A DNA stretch of 64,000 bases from Pseudidiomarina mangrovi. Lineage in GTDB: Bacteria; Pseudomonadota; Gammaproteobacteria; Enterobacterales; Alteromonadaceae. Position numbers and translations under genes: made by a program. The stretch's first letter is position 1. The number at the start of each line of letters is the position of its first letter. The notes under the pieces were generated by a model. It searched no databases and was not told the origin of the DNA. It saw only the letters and a program-made list of their open reading frames with translations. The stretch covers positions 1 through 64,000 of the forward strand of contig NZ_RJLC01000016.1 in the NCBI RefSeq assembly GCF_003999375.1, read 5' to 3'. Positions 7,409 to 16,931 of this stretch are shown here, piece after piece.

Positions 7409-9840
7409 GTAAGGCCATGAGCACGCCATTTTGGCGTCGCCTGAGTACCCAAATCACCCTGCCAATTATTACCGTAGCGGTGATTATCATGTTCTTGTTA
7501 GCCTACTATCTGCTAAGCGGCGAACAACAACATCGGCGTGAACGCGCGGAAATAGAACTGCGCAGTATGCTGGTGGTCGCGCAGGGTTCATTAAGCCGTA
7601 TTTTTGAATTAAACCCAGCCAGTATTGATGAGATCTTGGGTGAGTTTCATGTGCATCCGCAAATCACCAATGCTGGTGTCATTGATCGCAATGGCAAACT
7701 GTTACATGGCTACCAACCCAATGTGATTAATCAGAGCTTTACCCAATTTGTCGAACAATTTGATTTAGCCACGCTACGGCAAGTTGCTGATACCGGTGTT
7801 ACCCGTGTCAATTATCGTCCGCAGCAGCAACATTTTCGTGCGATTGTGCCAATTCGCACCGAGCGCAGCGTCGGCAGTAAGGTGAATTACAACTTATTCG
7901 TGGTTGAATACAGCTACGCCGAAAATTGGGCGGCATTGGGTGCTGGGGAATTAACCAAACTGTCCATTTTTGTGGCGATTTGTATCGCCCTCGGTGCGGT
8001 GCTTTGGTTCACCCTGCAGTGGCTGGTTGCTATTCCCGCTGCCCAAGCCATGCGGGCATTAAAAAATCTGGGCGATGGCGAGGCCATTGATGAGCTGGTG
8101 ATTGAGCGCCCCAATGAGATTGGTGAGCTCGTCAAAACTATTAAGCGAGCAGCTATTCAGCGCGCTGAATACGAGTTGAAGTTGCAACGCTTGTCGGCGG
8201 CGGTTGAGCAGAGCAGTGACAGTATTGTCATCACTGACTTGCACGGCAATATTGAATACGTCAACAAAGCCTTTACCGAGATCACCGGTTACAGTATGCG
8301 CGAGCTGATTGGTAAGAACCCTCGCATTTTGCAATCTGGGCGAACACCAAAAGCCACTTACGATGCTATGTGGGATACCTTACTTGAGGGCAAAGTATGG
8401 GCTGGTGAGCTCTATAATCGGCGCAAAGATGGCTCCGAATATCGTGAGTGGGCGACCATAACACCACTGCGTAATGAGGCCGGTGAGGTGGTGAATTATT
8501 TAGCCAGTAAACAAAATATCACCGACCGCCGTGCGGCTGAGGATCAGATTCATCGGCTGGCGTTCTATGATGTGCTGACCGGATTACCCAACCGCACCAA
8601 TTGTCTTAATCTGCTTGGTACCATGCTCAACGAGCGCGAGCAAGAGCAGCTGGGTGTGGTTGCTCTCCTCGATGTCGATGGCTTACAGCGGATCAATGAT
8701 GTGCGAGGCTTTGAATTTGGCGATGAGATTCTGAAGACCATCGCTGAGCGTTTAAGCACAGCTATTTCACTCGAAAGCCATGCGGTGCTGGGTAATCTTG
8801 GCGGTGATTTGTTTGCAGTTATTCTCGCCCCACATTACAAAAAACGTGATCAGGCATTGAATAGTGCAAGTTACTTGATCAAATCATTATTAGCGGAAAT
8901 CGCCCAGCCTATACTTGTTCAGGGTGAAACGGCCAATGTGACCGCCAGTGCTGGTATGGTGGTTTACCCAGAGTATGGTGATAATGCCGATGCCATTATT
9001 CGCCACGCTGAAACCGCGGTGCACAATGCCAAAGATGCTGGTGGTAACCAAACCTCGGTGTATAACCCTGCCTATAGTTACGCCCTCGAACAGCGCTTTG
9101 AAATTGAGCATGATCTGCGTATTGCTCTCGATCAAGACCAGCTACAGCTCTATTTGCAACCGCAAGTGAGTGCTCAAGGTGAGGTGGTTGGCGCCGAGGT
9201 GCTGCTGCGCTGGCAACATCCGGTTAAAGGCTTGATTTCCCCCGGGGTATTTATTCCGATCGCCGAACAGAGCGATTTAATTGTCGATGTGGGTAAGTGG
9301 GTGCTCAAGCAAGCTTTGATTCTGCTGGTAGAACTCCCCAAACCACTGACGCTAGCCATCAATATTAGCCCCCGTCAATTCCGTAAATTCGATTTTGTCT
9401 ACGTGGTTGAGCGTGAGCTTCTGCGTGCCAAAGCAGATGCTAGCCGGCTGGTTATTGAGGTCACGGAAAACCTGTTGGTCGATGATATTTCCGACATTGT
9501 GGATAAAATGCACGAACTGAAAAAATCCGGGGTGCAATTCTCCATTGACGATTTTGGCACGGGCTACTCATCACTTGCCTATTTGAATCGCTTGCCGCTC
9601 GATGAACTGAAAATTGACCAAAGCTTTATTCAAAGCATTGGTGACCCGAACAAAGAAAAATTAGTCGAGACTATTTTGTCGGTGACTGAGCACATGAACT
9701 TGCGCGTAGTGGCTGAGGGTGTTGAAACCCAACAGCAGGTAGAGTACTTAGCGGGCATTGACAAGCAGGTGATTTGTCAGGGCTATTGGTTTGGTAAGCC
9801 GGCACCAGCACAAGAGTGGCTGGTGCGTTGGCAAAAATAA
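7405..9840 (+). CDS. Membrane PAS-GGDEF-EAL protein, probable c-di-GMP phosphodiesterase
   Basis: The start ATG at 7405 overlaps the preceding stop; 811 residues. Order: membrane segment (about 16-38), periplasmic sensor region (about 40-190), second membrane segment (about 190-212), linker that may be a HAMP, PAS (about 262-380), GGDEF (about 385-545), EAL (about 560-805). The GGDEF active site reads GGDLF (466-470), lacking the catalytic Glu, so cyclase activity is unlikely. The EAL side is complete: EVL at 598-600, NISPRQF, EVTEN, DDFGTG at 715-720, LKID and AEGVE. It should therefore cleave c-di-GMP, perhaps with the GGDEF domain as a GTP-binding regulator. Coupling with the upstream lipoprotein suggests ligand control of the enzyme from the periplasm. 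Confidence 0.88.
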   Translation: MSKAMSTPFWRRLSTQITLPIITVAVIIMFLLAYYLLSGEQQHRRERAEIELRSMLVVAQGSLSRIFELNPASIDEILGEFHVHPQITNAGVIDRNGKLLHGYQPNVINQSFTQFVEQFDLATLRQVADTGVTRVNYRPQQQHFRAIVPIRTERSVGSKVNYNLFVVEYSYAENWAALGAGELTKLSIFVAICIALGAVLWFTLQWLVAIPAAQAMRALKNLGDGEAIDELVIERPNEIGELVKTIKRAAIQRAEYELKLQRLSAAVEQSSDSIVITDLHGNIEYVNKAFTEITGYSMRELIGKNPRILQSGRTPKATYDAMWDTLLEGKVWAGELYNRRKDGSEYREWATITPLRNEAGEVVNYLASKQNITDRRAAEDQIHRLAFYDVLTGLPNRTNCLNLLGTMLNEREQEQLGVVALLDVDGLQRINDVRGFEFGDEILKTIAERLSTAISLESHAVLGNLGGDLFAVILAPHYKKRDQALNSASYLIKSLLAEIAQPILVQGETANVTASAGMVVYPEYGDNADAIIRHAETAVHNAKDAGGNQTSVYNPAYSYALEQRFEIEHDLRIALDQDQLQLYLQPQVSAQGEVVGAEVLLRWQHPVKGLISPGVFIPIAEQSDLIVDVGKWVLKQALILLVELPKPLTLAINISPRQFRKFDFVYVVERELLRAKADASRLVIEVTENLLVDDISDIVDKMHELKKSGVQFSIDDFGTGYSSLAYLNRLPLDELKIDQSFIQSIGDPNKEKLVETILSVTEHMNLRVVAEGVETQQQVEYLAGIDKQVICQGYWFGKPAPAQEWLVRWQK

Positions 9841-9864
9841 CAGCTTAAATACTGTTAATACAAC

Positions 9865-11100
9865 CTAAGAGCTGTAACCGTGTTCCTTGGCCACGCGGTC
9901 AAAATAGTCCAGTACTTGCTTGGCGTAAGCGCGTTTCGCCACATAGTCGTCAGCGAAGAAGTTCTTCTTAAAGCCGTAGGCCACCATATCTTTCAGCCGC
10001 TTCAACGGGACATCCACGGCACTTAACGCCAGTTCATACTCGCGCGTGACAGTGGTACGAGATACTAGGCGGTTATCGGTACAGATCACCGTGGCTAAGC
10101 GATTGGCGTACATGTGCTTAAAGTTATGATTGCTGACATCGCCAATAGTCGGGTTGGTCTGCAAGTTACTGGTGATACACACTTCAATGGCAATGCGGCG
10201 GTCGGCAATAAATGAGGCTAAACGCCGCGCATAATCGGCTTTATCGGTAATCGCTGGGTCTTGAATCATGTCGGGTGAGAACAACGAATAGCCGTGGCCC
10301 AAGCGGTCGGCATAGCACAGCGTCAGCGCTTCAAAGATACTCTCAGCGCCGTAGGCTTCGCCAGCATGCACGGTCTTCAGCAAAAAGTTCTGATGGGCGT
10401 ACTCGTACACCTCTTTGAAATTATGGGCCGGATAGCCCATTTCTTGCCCGGCAATGTCCAACCCAACAATCGGTAGTCCCTCTTCGTCACGTAAACGCAC
10501 GCTGGCGCGCACCATTTCCATAGCCGCAGTGCGGATCACTTGCTTGGGTTCGTGGTCGCCAAGCATCTTGAACAGTTCCGTGTAGTAGGGTGAGAAACCC
10601 TTGTTACCAAACATGCGCATAGCGCAGTTAATGATGCCGTAGGCAAACGGTGGCTTGCCATCGCGCAGCACCGCATCGCTACGATTGTATTCGTCTTGGG
10701 CGCGCTTCAAGCCATTGTTGGTGGTATGCATCACACGGTCAAAGGTGATACCGCGGGCTAAGTCCATCATCAGCTGCGGCGCAAAGCGCACCTCAATGTA
10801 ATTCACCCCTTCGGCAATGTTGTCTTGCGCTAGTTCATAAGCCGCTTGCTCAAGGTTTTCCATATCGCGTAACACCGCACAGGTGTACTGGAACCCATGC
10901 AGATACTCACCGAGGTTTTGGTAGCTATCTTTGAACACCAGCTCAAACAGCCCTTCTTCGCTATACGAGGGCAATTCCACCTTGCTGCGCTGAGCCATAT
11001 CAATCAACCCGCTAGGGCGCAGGCTACCGTCTAGATGTAAGTGCAAGTCAGCTTTTGGAATAGCGCGAAGAAATTCGCTGGAATAACGCGGTGCGGTCAT
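9865..11100 (-). CDS. add: Adenosine deaminase family protein
   Basis: It hydrolyses adenosine to inosine and ammonia, in purine salvage. The 411 residues are longer than the roughly 333 of E. coli Add. Family motifs are present: DLHLHLDGSLRP near residue 17 (two zinc His), a central HAGEAYGAESI (zinc His and catalytic Glu), RLGHGYSL, and EVCITSNLQTN. The last motif reads CTDNRLVSRTT where E. coli has TDDP: the zinc Asp is kept and the second Asp is Asn. That places it in a divergent subgroup, and use of another aminated nucleoside is possible. It converges on the GGDEF-EAL gene and diverges from tdk. Confidence 0.85.
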   Translation of the reverse strand: MTAPRYSSEFLRAIPKADLHLHLDGSLRPSGLIDMAQRSKVELPSYSEEGLFELVFKDSYQNLGEYLHGFQYTCAVLRDMENLEQAAYELAQDNIAEGVNYIEVRFAPQLMMDLARGITFDRVMHTTNNGLKRAQDEYNRSDAVLRDGKPPFAYGIINCAMRMFGNKGFSPYYTELFKMLGDHEPKQVIRTAAMEMVRASVRLRDEEGLPIVGLDIAGQEMGYPAHNFKEVYEYAHQNFLLKTVHAGEAYGAESIFEALTLCYADRLGHGYSLFSPDMIQDPAITDKADYARRLASFIADRRIAIEVCITSNLQTNPTIGDVSNHNFKHMYANRLATVICTDNRLVSRTTVTREYELALSAVDVPLKRLKDMVAYGFKKNFFADDYVAKRAYAKQVLDYFDRVAKEHGYSS

Positions 11101-11165
11101 GAAGGGCTCCTGATGAATTCAATGAATTCGCGTTATTGTAGCAAAGCCAAAGGCGAAATTCTGCT

Positions 11166-11194
11166 TTGCATTCAGACTATAAAGTGGTTATAAA
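11166..11194 (+). promoter_or_regulatory. Candidate sigma-70 promoter of tdk
   Basis: TTGCAT at 11166-11171 and TATAAA at 11189-11194 are spaced by 17 bases and lie 35 bases before ATG 11229. The TTG that could start a longer tdk frame is inside the -35 box, which argues for the shorter protein. Confidence 0.5.
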
Positions 11195-11228
11195 CCTGAA
11201 ACCTTTCATCACTCACACATTGATCACT

Positions 11229-11807
11229 ATGGCCTCGTTATATTTCACCTATTCGGCAATGAATGCCGGTAAAAGCACCGCGTTATTGCAAGTCGCTTAC
11301 AACTATGAAGAGCGTGATCAGCAGGTGCTGCTGCTAACTCCAGCCATTGACGACCGGGCTGGACACGGCACCATTGCCTCGCGCTTAGGCATCGACCGTA
11401 AGGCACTCGCGTTTAGCAACAGCACCGATTTAGCCGCACTGATTGAGGCCCGCCACGTGCAGCAAGCTATCGATTGCGTGCTGCTCGACGAAGCGCAATT
11501 TCTAACTGAGCAACAGGTCTGGCAACTCACTGACATTGTTGACCGCGTGGGCATACCGGTCATGTGCTATGGCATTCGCACCGATGCCTTTGGTCAGCCG
11601 TTTCCAGGCAGCAAAGTATTGCTAGCGGTGGCTGATAAATTAGCGGAGATGAAGACAATTTGCTATTGCGGTCGTAAGGCCACTATGAACCTGCGCATTG
11701 ATGCAACAGGTAAGGCGGTGACCAGCGGCGACCAAATTGCTATTGGTGGTAATGATCGGTACCTGTCTTGCTGCCGTAAACATTGGAAAGAAAAGCTCGG
11801 TCGGTAA
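11229..11807 (+). CDS. tdk: Thymidine kinase
   Basis: It phosphorylates thymidine with ATP in the pyrimidine salvage pathway. From ATG 11229 it has 192 residues, the family's usual length, and begins MASLYFTYSAMNAGKST, with the Walker A loop at about residue 10. LLDEAQFL is the Walker B/DEAQ motif. The zinc-binding Cys pairs are CYCGRKA and SCCRKHW near the C-terminus, as in the bacterial type II enzyme. The 21 residues that a TTG at 11166 would add have no counterpart in the family. Confidence 0.95.
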   Translation: MASLYFTYSAMNAGKSTALLQVAYNYEERDQQVLLLTPAIDDRAGHGTIASRLGIDRKALAFSNSTDLAALIEARHVQQAIDCVLLDEAQFLTEQQVWQLTDIVDRVGIPVMCYGIRTDAFGQPFPGSKVLLAVADKLAEMKTICYCGRKATMNLRIDATGKAVTSGDQIAIGGNDRYLSCCRKHWKEKLGR

Positions 11808-11868
11808 CGCTTTTTCTCAGTAACCTGCTATAGTTACAGGAGTTTATTTGCTGCTGCAACGAGGGTGT

Positions 11869-14187
11869 ATGATGTCGACAATGCCAATGCCCGCCAATGA
11901 AACCGAGCGTCTCCGGGCGCTGCGCGAGCTCGATATCCTCGATACTGAAGCCAACCCCATTCTTGATGAAATTGCCCATTTTGCCCGCGACTTGTTTGAG
12001 GTTGATGTCGCACTCGTTAGTTTGGTTGATGAGCACCGCCAATGGTTTAAATCACGCGCTGGCTTTGAATTGAGTGAAACCCCGCGCTCGGTGTCGTTTT
12101 GCTCGCACGCAGTTGCCGCGGCAAAAACCCTAATCATTGAAGATGCCACGCTCGATCAGCGTTTTACCAATAATCCTCTCGTTACCGCGGCAAAAGGCGT
12201 GCGTTTTTACGCCGGCGCACCGCTGGTTATTGATGGTGAGTTCGTTATCGGCACGTTATGCTTAATTCACCCAGTGCCACGCCATTTCAGCGCCAAACAT
12301 CAGCGTTGGCTAGAAACGCTGGCGCAATGGGCGACCGATGAAATCATCGCTCAGCACAATCGTGAAAACTATGCGGCGGAGCGGCGCGTATTGGCGCAAG
12401 GGCCGGTAGTAGCGGTGGTTTGGGATATCAATCCTGAAGCACATCTGATTTATGTGGCCGAAAACGCCGAGCGCGTGCTTGGACACACCCGCGAGTATCT
12501 GCTGCGCGATGATGTCAATTATGAAGCCATTGTTCATGCCGATGACCGTGCCGAATTACTGGCACGTATGCAACGTGTCATCGATGGCGAAGAAAAAGTT
12601 CTGGAAATGGATTACCGCGTGCTGGGAGCCGATGGTCGCGAACGTTGGATACACCATTATGCGCGTTCAGACCGCAGCCAAGAAGGCAGTGTCATGCGTG
12701 TACGCGGCTACCTGATTAACGATACCCAGGGTAAGCAACTGGAACTCGAATTAGTGAACACCAACCGTAGTTTTGAATTGGCGTTGGCGGCGGGTAATTT
12801 ATCGACGTGGGAATGGACTATTGCCAACAATGAATTACGTGCTAGTCATAGCTGGGACAGCATGCTCGGTACTATGGCTGCCGATGAAGTATGGAGTGAC
12901 CGCATTTACCCTGACGATGTGGCGCCATTACTAGCCGCCGCGCAGCAACACTATCGTGGCGAAACTGAGCGGTTTGAAGCGCGTTTTCGCCTCTGTCACC
13001 ACAACGGCAATGTGATTTGGATTCACAGCGTAGGCAAGTTGGTCGAGCGCGCAGCTGATGGTAAACCGCTAAAAATGGTCGGTATCCATCACGATATCAC
13101 CGAGCAAATGGAAAACGAGCAAGCCCGCACTGAGCAGCAAGCCATGCTGAGCTTGGTGAGTCAGGTTCAAAATGAGTTTTTGCTGCTGCAAGATTTCAGT
13201 GACGTATGCGATATTGCTTTACCTGAATTAATGCGTATTACCGCCAGTGAATTTGGGTTTATTGGTGAAATACCCGAGCACGACAAACAACGCAATTTAT
13301 TGATAATGCATGGTATTTATCACCACAGCGCCAGTGACCAGCAGCGTGAGGCCTGGCAAAAACTGATCAAACAAGGCTTGCACGTTGAGCTATCCGGTGA
13401 GGTCGCCCGTGAGGTGGTGGTGCGCGGTGAGCCGCAAATATGCCACGATGACGTGTGTAGTGGTCAGTTGCATTTGCTGCCGCTACAGCTCCCTGCTATG
13501 CATAATACCATTCTGATTCCGCTGTATTTCAAGGGGCAGGTGGTCGGTTTATTGGTATTAGCCAACAGCAACCATGATTATCAGCGCAGCCATTTCGCCC
13601 TGTTGCAACCGATGATGAATACTCTCGGTACACTGTTGCACATTCGTCGGGTTGAAGATGAGCGGCAACGCGCTTTAGCCGAGTTGCACCGTTTGGCCAC
13701 CCTCGATGATTTGACTGGGGTAGCCAATCGGCGGGTATTTTTAGCCGCTTGTGAGCGCCGTTTTGCTGAGTTTTATCGTTATGATGTGCCGGTATCGGTG
13801 GCGATTATTGATCTCGATTTTTTCAAGCAGGTGAATGATACCTACGGTCATGCCGCTGGTGATTTTGTACTGTGCGAATTTTGCCGTATTTGCGAGGAAC
13901 TATTGCGTGAAATAGACTTGCTCGGTCGTACCGGCGGTGAGGAGTTTGGCGTATTGATGCCAGTCACGGATCAAGCCAATGGTTTGGCCGCACTCGAGCG
14001 TATTCGCGAAGCTATCGCAGCGCATCCCATGCATTGGAACGGTATCGACATTACAGTCACCATCAGTGCCGGCGTGGCGCAGCTACGTGACGACGACCCT
14101 GATGTGGCGCGCTGGTTGGCACGCACCGATGAAGCACTTTACCGTGCAAAAAATGCCGGTCGCAATCGCTGCTTGCCAGCAAAATAG
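11869..14187 (+). CDS. GAF/PAS sensor diguanylate cyclase
   Basis: About 772 residues from ATG 11869 (GAGGG at 11861-11865). A TTG at 11848 with CAGGAG before it is a possible alternative, as is ATG 11872. No membrane segment is seen, so it is probably cytoplasmic. Order: GAF (about 20-165, ending in a CLIHPVPR-type strand), two PAS folds (about 175-290 and 300-425; the second ends GIHHDITEQ), another GAF-like region (about 445-600), and a GGDEF domain from about 610. The active site is intact as GGEEF (689-693) and the RxxD inhibitory site (REID, 680-683) stands five residues before it. It should make c-di-GMP with product inhibition. It lies between tdk and pyrC, and the MSHA locus begins about 1.2 kb further on. 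Confidence 0.88.
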   Translation: MMSTMPMPANETERLRALRELDILDTEANPILDEIAHFARDLFEVDVALVSLVDEHRQWFKSRAGFELSETPRSVSFCSHAVAAAKTLIIEDATLDQRFTNNPLVTAAKGVRFYAGAPLVIDGEFVIGTLCLIHPVPRHFSAKHQRWLETLAQWATDEIIAQHNRENYAAERRVLAQGPVVAVVWDINPEAHLIYVAENAERVLGHTREYLLRDDVNYEAIVHADDRAELLARMQRVIDGEEKVLEMDYRVLGADGRERWIHHYARSDRSQEGSVMRVRGYLINDTQGKQLELELVNTNRSFELALAAGNLSTWEWTIANNELRASHSWDSMLGTMAADEVWSDRIYPDDVAPLLAAAQQHYRGETERFEARFRLCHHNGNVIWIHSVGKLVERAADGKPLKMVGIHHDITEQMENEQARTEQQAMLSLVSQVQNEFLLLQDFSDVCDIALPELMRITASEFGFIGEIPEHDKQRNLLIMHGIYHHSASDQQREAWQKLIKQGLHVELSGEVAREVVVRGEPQICHDDVCSGQLHLLPLQLPAMHNTILIPLYFKGQVVGLLVLANSNHDYQRSHFALLQPMMNTLGTLLHIRRVEDERQRALAELHRLATLDDLTGVANRRVFLAACERRFAEFYRYDVPVSVAIIDLDFFKQVNDTYGHAAGDFVLCEFCRICEELLREIDLLGRTGGEEFGVLMPVTDQANGLAALERIREAIAAHPMHWNGIDITVTISAGVAQLRDDDPDVARWLARTDEALYRAKNAGRNRCLPAK

Positions 14188-14236
14188 GTATACTAGCGGC
14201 ATTGTTGTTTGTTAGCTGCTAATGAGGCCGTCCGTT

Positions 14237-15262
14237 ATGACCCAATTGACCATTCCAATGCCCGATGATCTGCACCTTCATTTTCGCGATGGCGACCTGT
14301 TAGCCGATACTGTACCGGTTACTGCAGCGGTGTTTAAACGTGCGGTGGTGATGCCAAATCTAGTACCACCGGTGACCCTCATTGAGCATGCTGAAGCCTA
14401 CCGCGAGCGTATTATGCAGCACGCGCCTGCCGGTTTTGAACCGCTGATGACCTTGTATTTAACCCAGAGCACCACGGTCGAAACGGTGCGCGCAGCGGCC
14501 GCGCATCCGCATATTATTGGCTTCAAGTTGTACCCATCGGGCGCAACCACCAATTCAGATGCCGGTGTGACCAACATTGAAGGTTTAGATCACCTATTCG
14601 CGGTGATGGCAGAAACCCAACTACCGCTGCTCGTGCATGGTGAAGTAACTACTGCTGATATCGATATTTTTGACCGCGAAAAGGTATTTATTGACCGCCA
14701 TTTGCGGCCCTTATTGCAGCGTCATCCACGGCTAAAATTAGTCCTTGAACATATCACCACCGCCGATGCCGTTGATTTTGTCTTGTCGCAGGGTGATAAC
14801 GTAGCCGCTACCATTACGCCACAGCATTTGTTGATGAATCGTAATGATTTGCTGGTGGGTGGCGTGCGCCCCCATAACTATTGTTTACCGATCTTAAAGC
14901 GCCGTGATCATCAGCTTGCACTGCGCCGGGCTGCTGTGAGTGGCAATAAAAAGTTTTTCTTAGGCACCGATTCAGCGCCCCATGCGCAGTCGCGCAAAGA
15001 GTCAGCGTGCGGCTGTGCGGGTTGTTACTCTGCTCCGGCGGCACTGCCACTTTATGCGGAGTTTTTTGAGCAAATGCAGGCACTTGATAAATTGGCGGAT
15101 TTCGCCAGTGGCTTTGGCGCAGATTTCTATGGGCTATCACGTAACCAGCAGCAGGTCACATTAACGCGGCAAGCGTGGCAGGTTCCTGAACTCGTCAACA
15201 CAGCCGTAGGGCCTATGGTACCCTACTGGGCAGGAGAGAAATTACAGTGGCAGGTTTTGTAA
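14237..15262 (+). CDS. pyrC: Dihydroorotase, class II
   Basis: It catalyses the reversible cyclisation of carbamoyl-aspartate to dihydroorotate in pyrimidine synthesis. From ATG 14237 it has 341 residues, the family length, and opens MTQLTIPMPDDLHLHFRDGD with the metal-binding HxH. KLYPSG holds the Lys that is carboxylated in this family; LVHGEV, EHITT and GTDSAPHA carry the remaining His and Asp ligands, and CGCAGC is typical of the E. coli form. An in-frame ATG at 14222 would add five residues and cannot be ruled out. It follows the diguanylate cyclase by about 50 bases. Confidence 0.96.
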   Translation: MTQLTIPMPDDLHLHFRDGDLLADTVPVTAAVFKRAVVMPNLVPPVTLIEHAEAYRERIMQHAPAGFEPLMTLYLTQSTTVETVRAAAAHPHIIGFKLYPSGATTNSDAGVTNIEGLDHLFAVMAETQLPLLVHGEVTTADIDIFDREKVFIDRHLRPLLQRHPRLKLVLEHITTADAVDFVLSQGDNVAATITPQHLLMNRNDLLVGGVRPHNYCLPILKRRDHQLALRRAAVSGNKKFFLGTDSAPHAQSRKESACGCAGCYSAPAALPLYAEFFEQMQALDKLADFASGFGADFYGLSRNQQQVTLTRQAWQVPELVNTAVGPMVPYWAGEKLQWQVL

Positions 15263-15352
15263 CATAATTGTTACAATGAGCCTAACAATCTAACAGTACA
15301 AAAACCAGCCCAAAGCCATGGCATCAGGCGGCGGTTCTAGGCATACTAAGCC

Positions 15353-15358
15353 TATAAT
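15353..15358 (+). promoter_or_regulatory. Candidate -10 box ahead of mshI
   Basis: A perfect TATAAT lies 30 bases before the mshI start, in a 125-base gap after pyrC. No good -35 is visible, so the site may need an activator or may be chance. Confidence 0.35.
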
Positions 15359-15387
15359 AAAAAGTATACCGATTCAGGGGTTCAACA

Positions 15388-16320
15388 TTGTTGGATTTTT
15401 TGCGCAAACGCCAGCACAGTGACGTATTGATTGCTATCTCGCTACATAGTGAGTCGGTCGGCTTGGCTGTGGCAAAACGTAATAATGATGTGATCGAATG
15501 CATTGCTTCTGATACACAAGGCGTAGTGGCGAAAAACTACGCAGGCGCAATCCAACAACTTGTTAACAAATACAGCCGTTTTACCAAAGGTGATCCGGCG
15601 TTAGTGTTAGTTTTAGGTGCCTCGTTATATCAGAGCGTAACCCTTGAACGGCCTAAATTACCGGCTGAAGAAATTGCTGCGGGCTTGCGTTATAGCCTGC
15701 GTGACTTAGTGAATTTAGCCCCAGTCGATATTATCGCCGATTATTACGATTTGCCGGTGCAGCTGCCTGGCCAAGATAAAATTGTCGCGGTGATCGCCGA
15801 TCGTCAATTATTAACTCCAGTACTCGAGTGCATTCACGACATCACCGATAACCTACTGGCTATAACCGCTGAAGAGCAGGCTGTGGCGCAATTGTTTAAT
15901 AGCCAATCGGACCCGGCGGTGGTGGTCTATCAAGCGCCAGGTCAAGCCGCCTTGATGCAGGTGTATCGTGAGGGCGCGTTGCAGGTCAACCGGTCCGTGC
16001 GCACACTAGACCGTATGAGCGACCTAAGCAGTGAAGAAATCAACATGGGTGGTCTGCAGCCACTGAGTGTTGAAGTGCAGCGCTCAGCCGATTATTTTGA
16101 ACGGCAGTTGCGGCAACGCCCAGTGAAACAAGTGGTGTTAGCCTTCCATCACGCCCAAAAAAATGTCGTGGTCGAACAATTAAAGACTGACTTAGGCCTA
16201 GATGTGCGTTGGGCCAATTATCCGCTGTGGGCGCAAGAGCTAGCCACAGGCGATTATGGGGATTTTCCGCTGTTAGGTGGGGTGATGCTCGGTTACGAAT
16301 TGCAGGAGGTTGAAGCATGA
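15388..16320 (+). CDS. mshI: MSHA biogenesis protein MshI (PilM-like)
   Basis: First gene of the mannose-sensitive haemagglutinin pilus locus. The 310 residues have the form of an actin-like PilM/GspL cytoplasmic domain (MLDFLRKRQHSDVLIAISLHSESVGLAVAKR at the N-terminus is the ATPase-fold opening, given here by its first strand pattern) without a membrane segment. The start is TTG 15388 after CAGGGG; another TTG follows directly. It overlaps the next gene by four bases (ATGA). In the pilus alignment subcomplex it would dock with the PilN-like protein encoded next. The symbol follows gene order and likeness; in some genomes the two halves are called MshI1 and MshI2. Confidence 0.82.
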   Translation: MLDFLRKRQHSDVLIAISLHSESVGLAVAKRNNDVIECIASDTQGVVAKNYAGAIQQLVNKYSRFTKGDPALVLVLGASLYQSVTLERPKLPAEEIAAGLRYSLRDLVNLAPVDIIADYYDLPVQLPGQDKIVAVIADRQLLTPVLECIHDITDNLLAITAEEQAVAQLFNSQSDPAVVVYQAPGQAALMQVYREGALQVNRSVRTLDRMSDLSSEEINMGGLQPLSVEVQRSADYFERQLRQRPVKQVVLAFHHAQKNVVVEQLKTDLGLDVRWANYPLWAQELATGDYGDFPLLGGVMLGYELQEVEA

Positions 16321-16931
16321 AGCAATTTGCTAACCTCTATCTGGCCGAGCTGCGCCCAAATCGTGAGCGCTTAACACTGAATTTTGCTGCTGCCGCAGTA
16401 GGTATTACGGTGGTGTTGCTGGTGCTGGTTACCCTGAGCATGAACTGGGTAGTAACCGACAAAAAAAGCAACGTCAACGCCTTGCAAACTGAGTTGACGC
16501 AGTTACAGACGCAGGTTAAAGAATATCAAGATTTACTGAATACAGCTTTGAACGATCCGCAGCTACTCGGTGAAATTGCTGCAGTAGAGCAAAAAGTTGC
16601 GCAGCAACAACGGCTGCTGCAGCAAATGTTGCAAACCACCGCCGGCTCGCAAACCAGCTTTGCTGGCGTGATGTACGATATCGCAGCGGTTGATATTGAT
16701 GATCTGTGGCTGCAAAGCATTAGTGTGAGCGATGGCCAACTGAGCTTGCGGGGCAGTAGCTTGAATCCAACTGTGCTACCGATTTGGCTGAACAGTTTTA
16801 GTGATCAGCCGAATTTACGCGGCCGCCAATTTGGCGTGTTCGAATTGCGTGCCGGCTCAGAGCAAGAGGTGTTGCAATTTACCGTGGGCAGCTTGAGTAG
16901 CGGCGCGACCAACACTGAGGTGCAACCATGA
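16317..16931 (+). CDS. MSHA biogenesis protein, PilN-like (MshI2)
   Basis: 204 residues: short cytoplasmic N-terminus, one membrane segment (about 24-46), a coiled coil rich in Gln and Leu (about 50-110), then a small periplasmic domain. This is the PilN/GspL layout. With MshJ (PilO-like) and MshK (PilP-like) it would form the inner-membrane alignment complex that links the cytoplasmic motor to the secretin. Start and stop overlap both neighbours by ATGA, showing tight translational coupling. Confidence 0.8.
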   Translation: MKQFANLYLAELRPNRERLTLNFAAAAVGITVVLLVLVTLSMNWVVTDKKSNVNALQTELTQLQTQVKEYQDLLNTALNDPQLLGEIAAVEQKVAQQQRLLQQMLQTTAGSQTSFAGVMYDIAAVDIDDLWLQSISVSDGQLSLRGSSLNPTVLPIWLNSFSDQPNLRGRQFGVFELRAGSEQEVLQFTVGSLSSGATNTEVQP

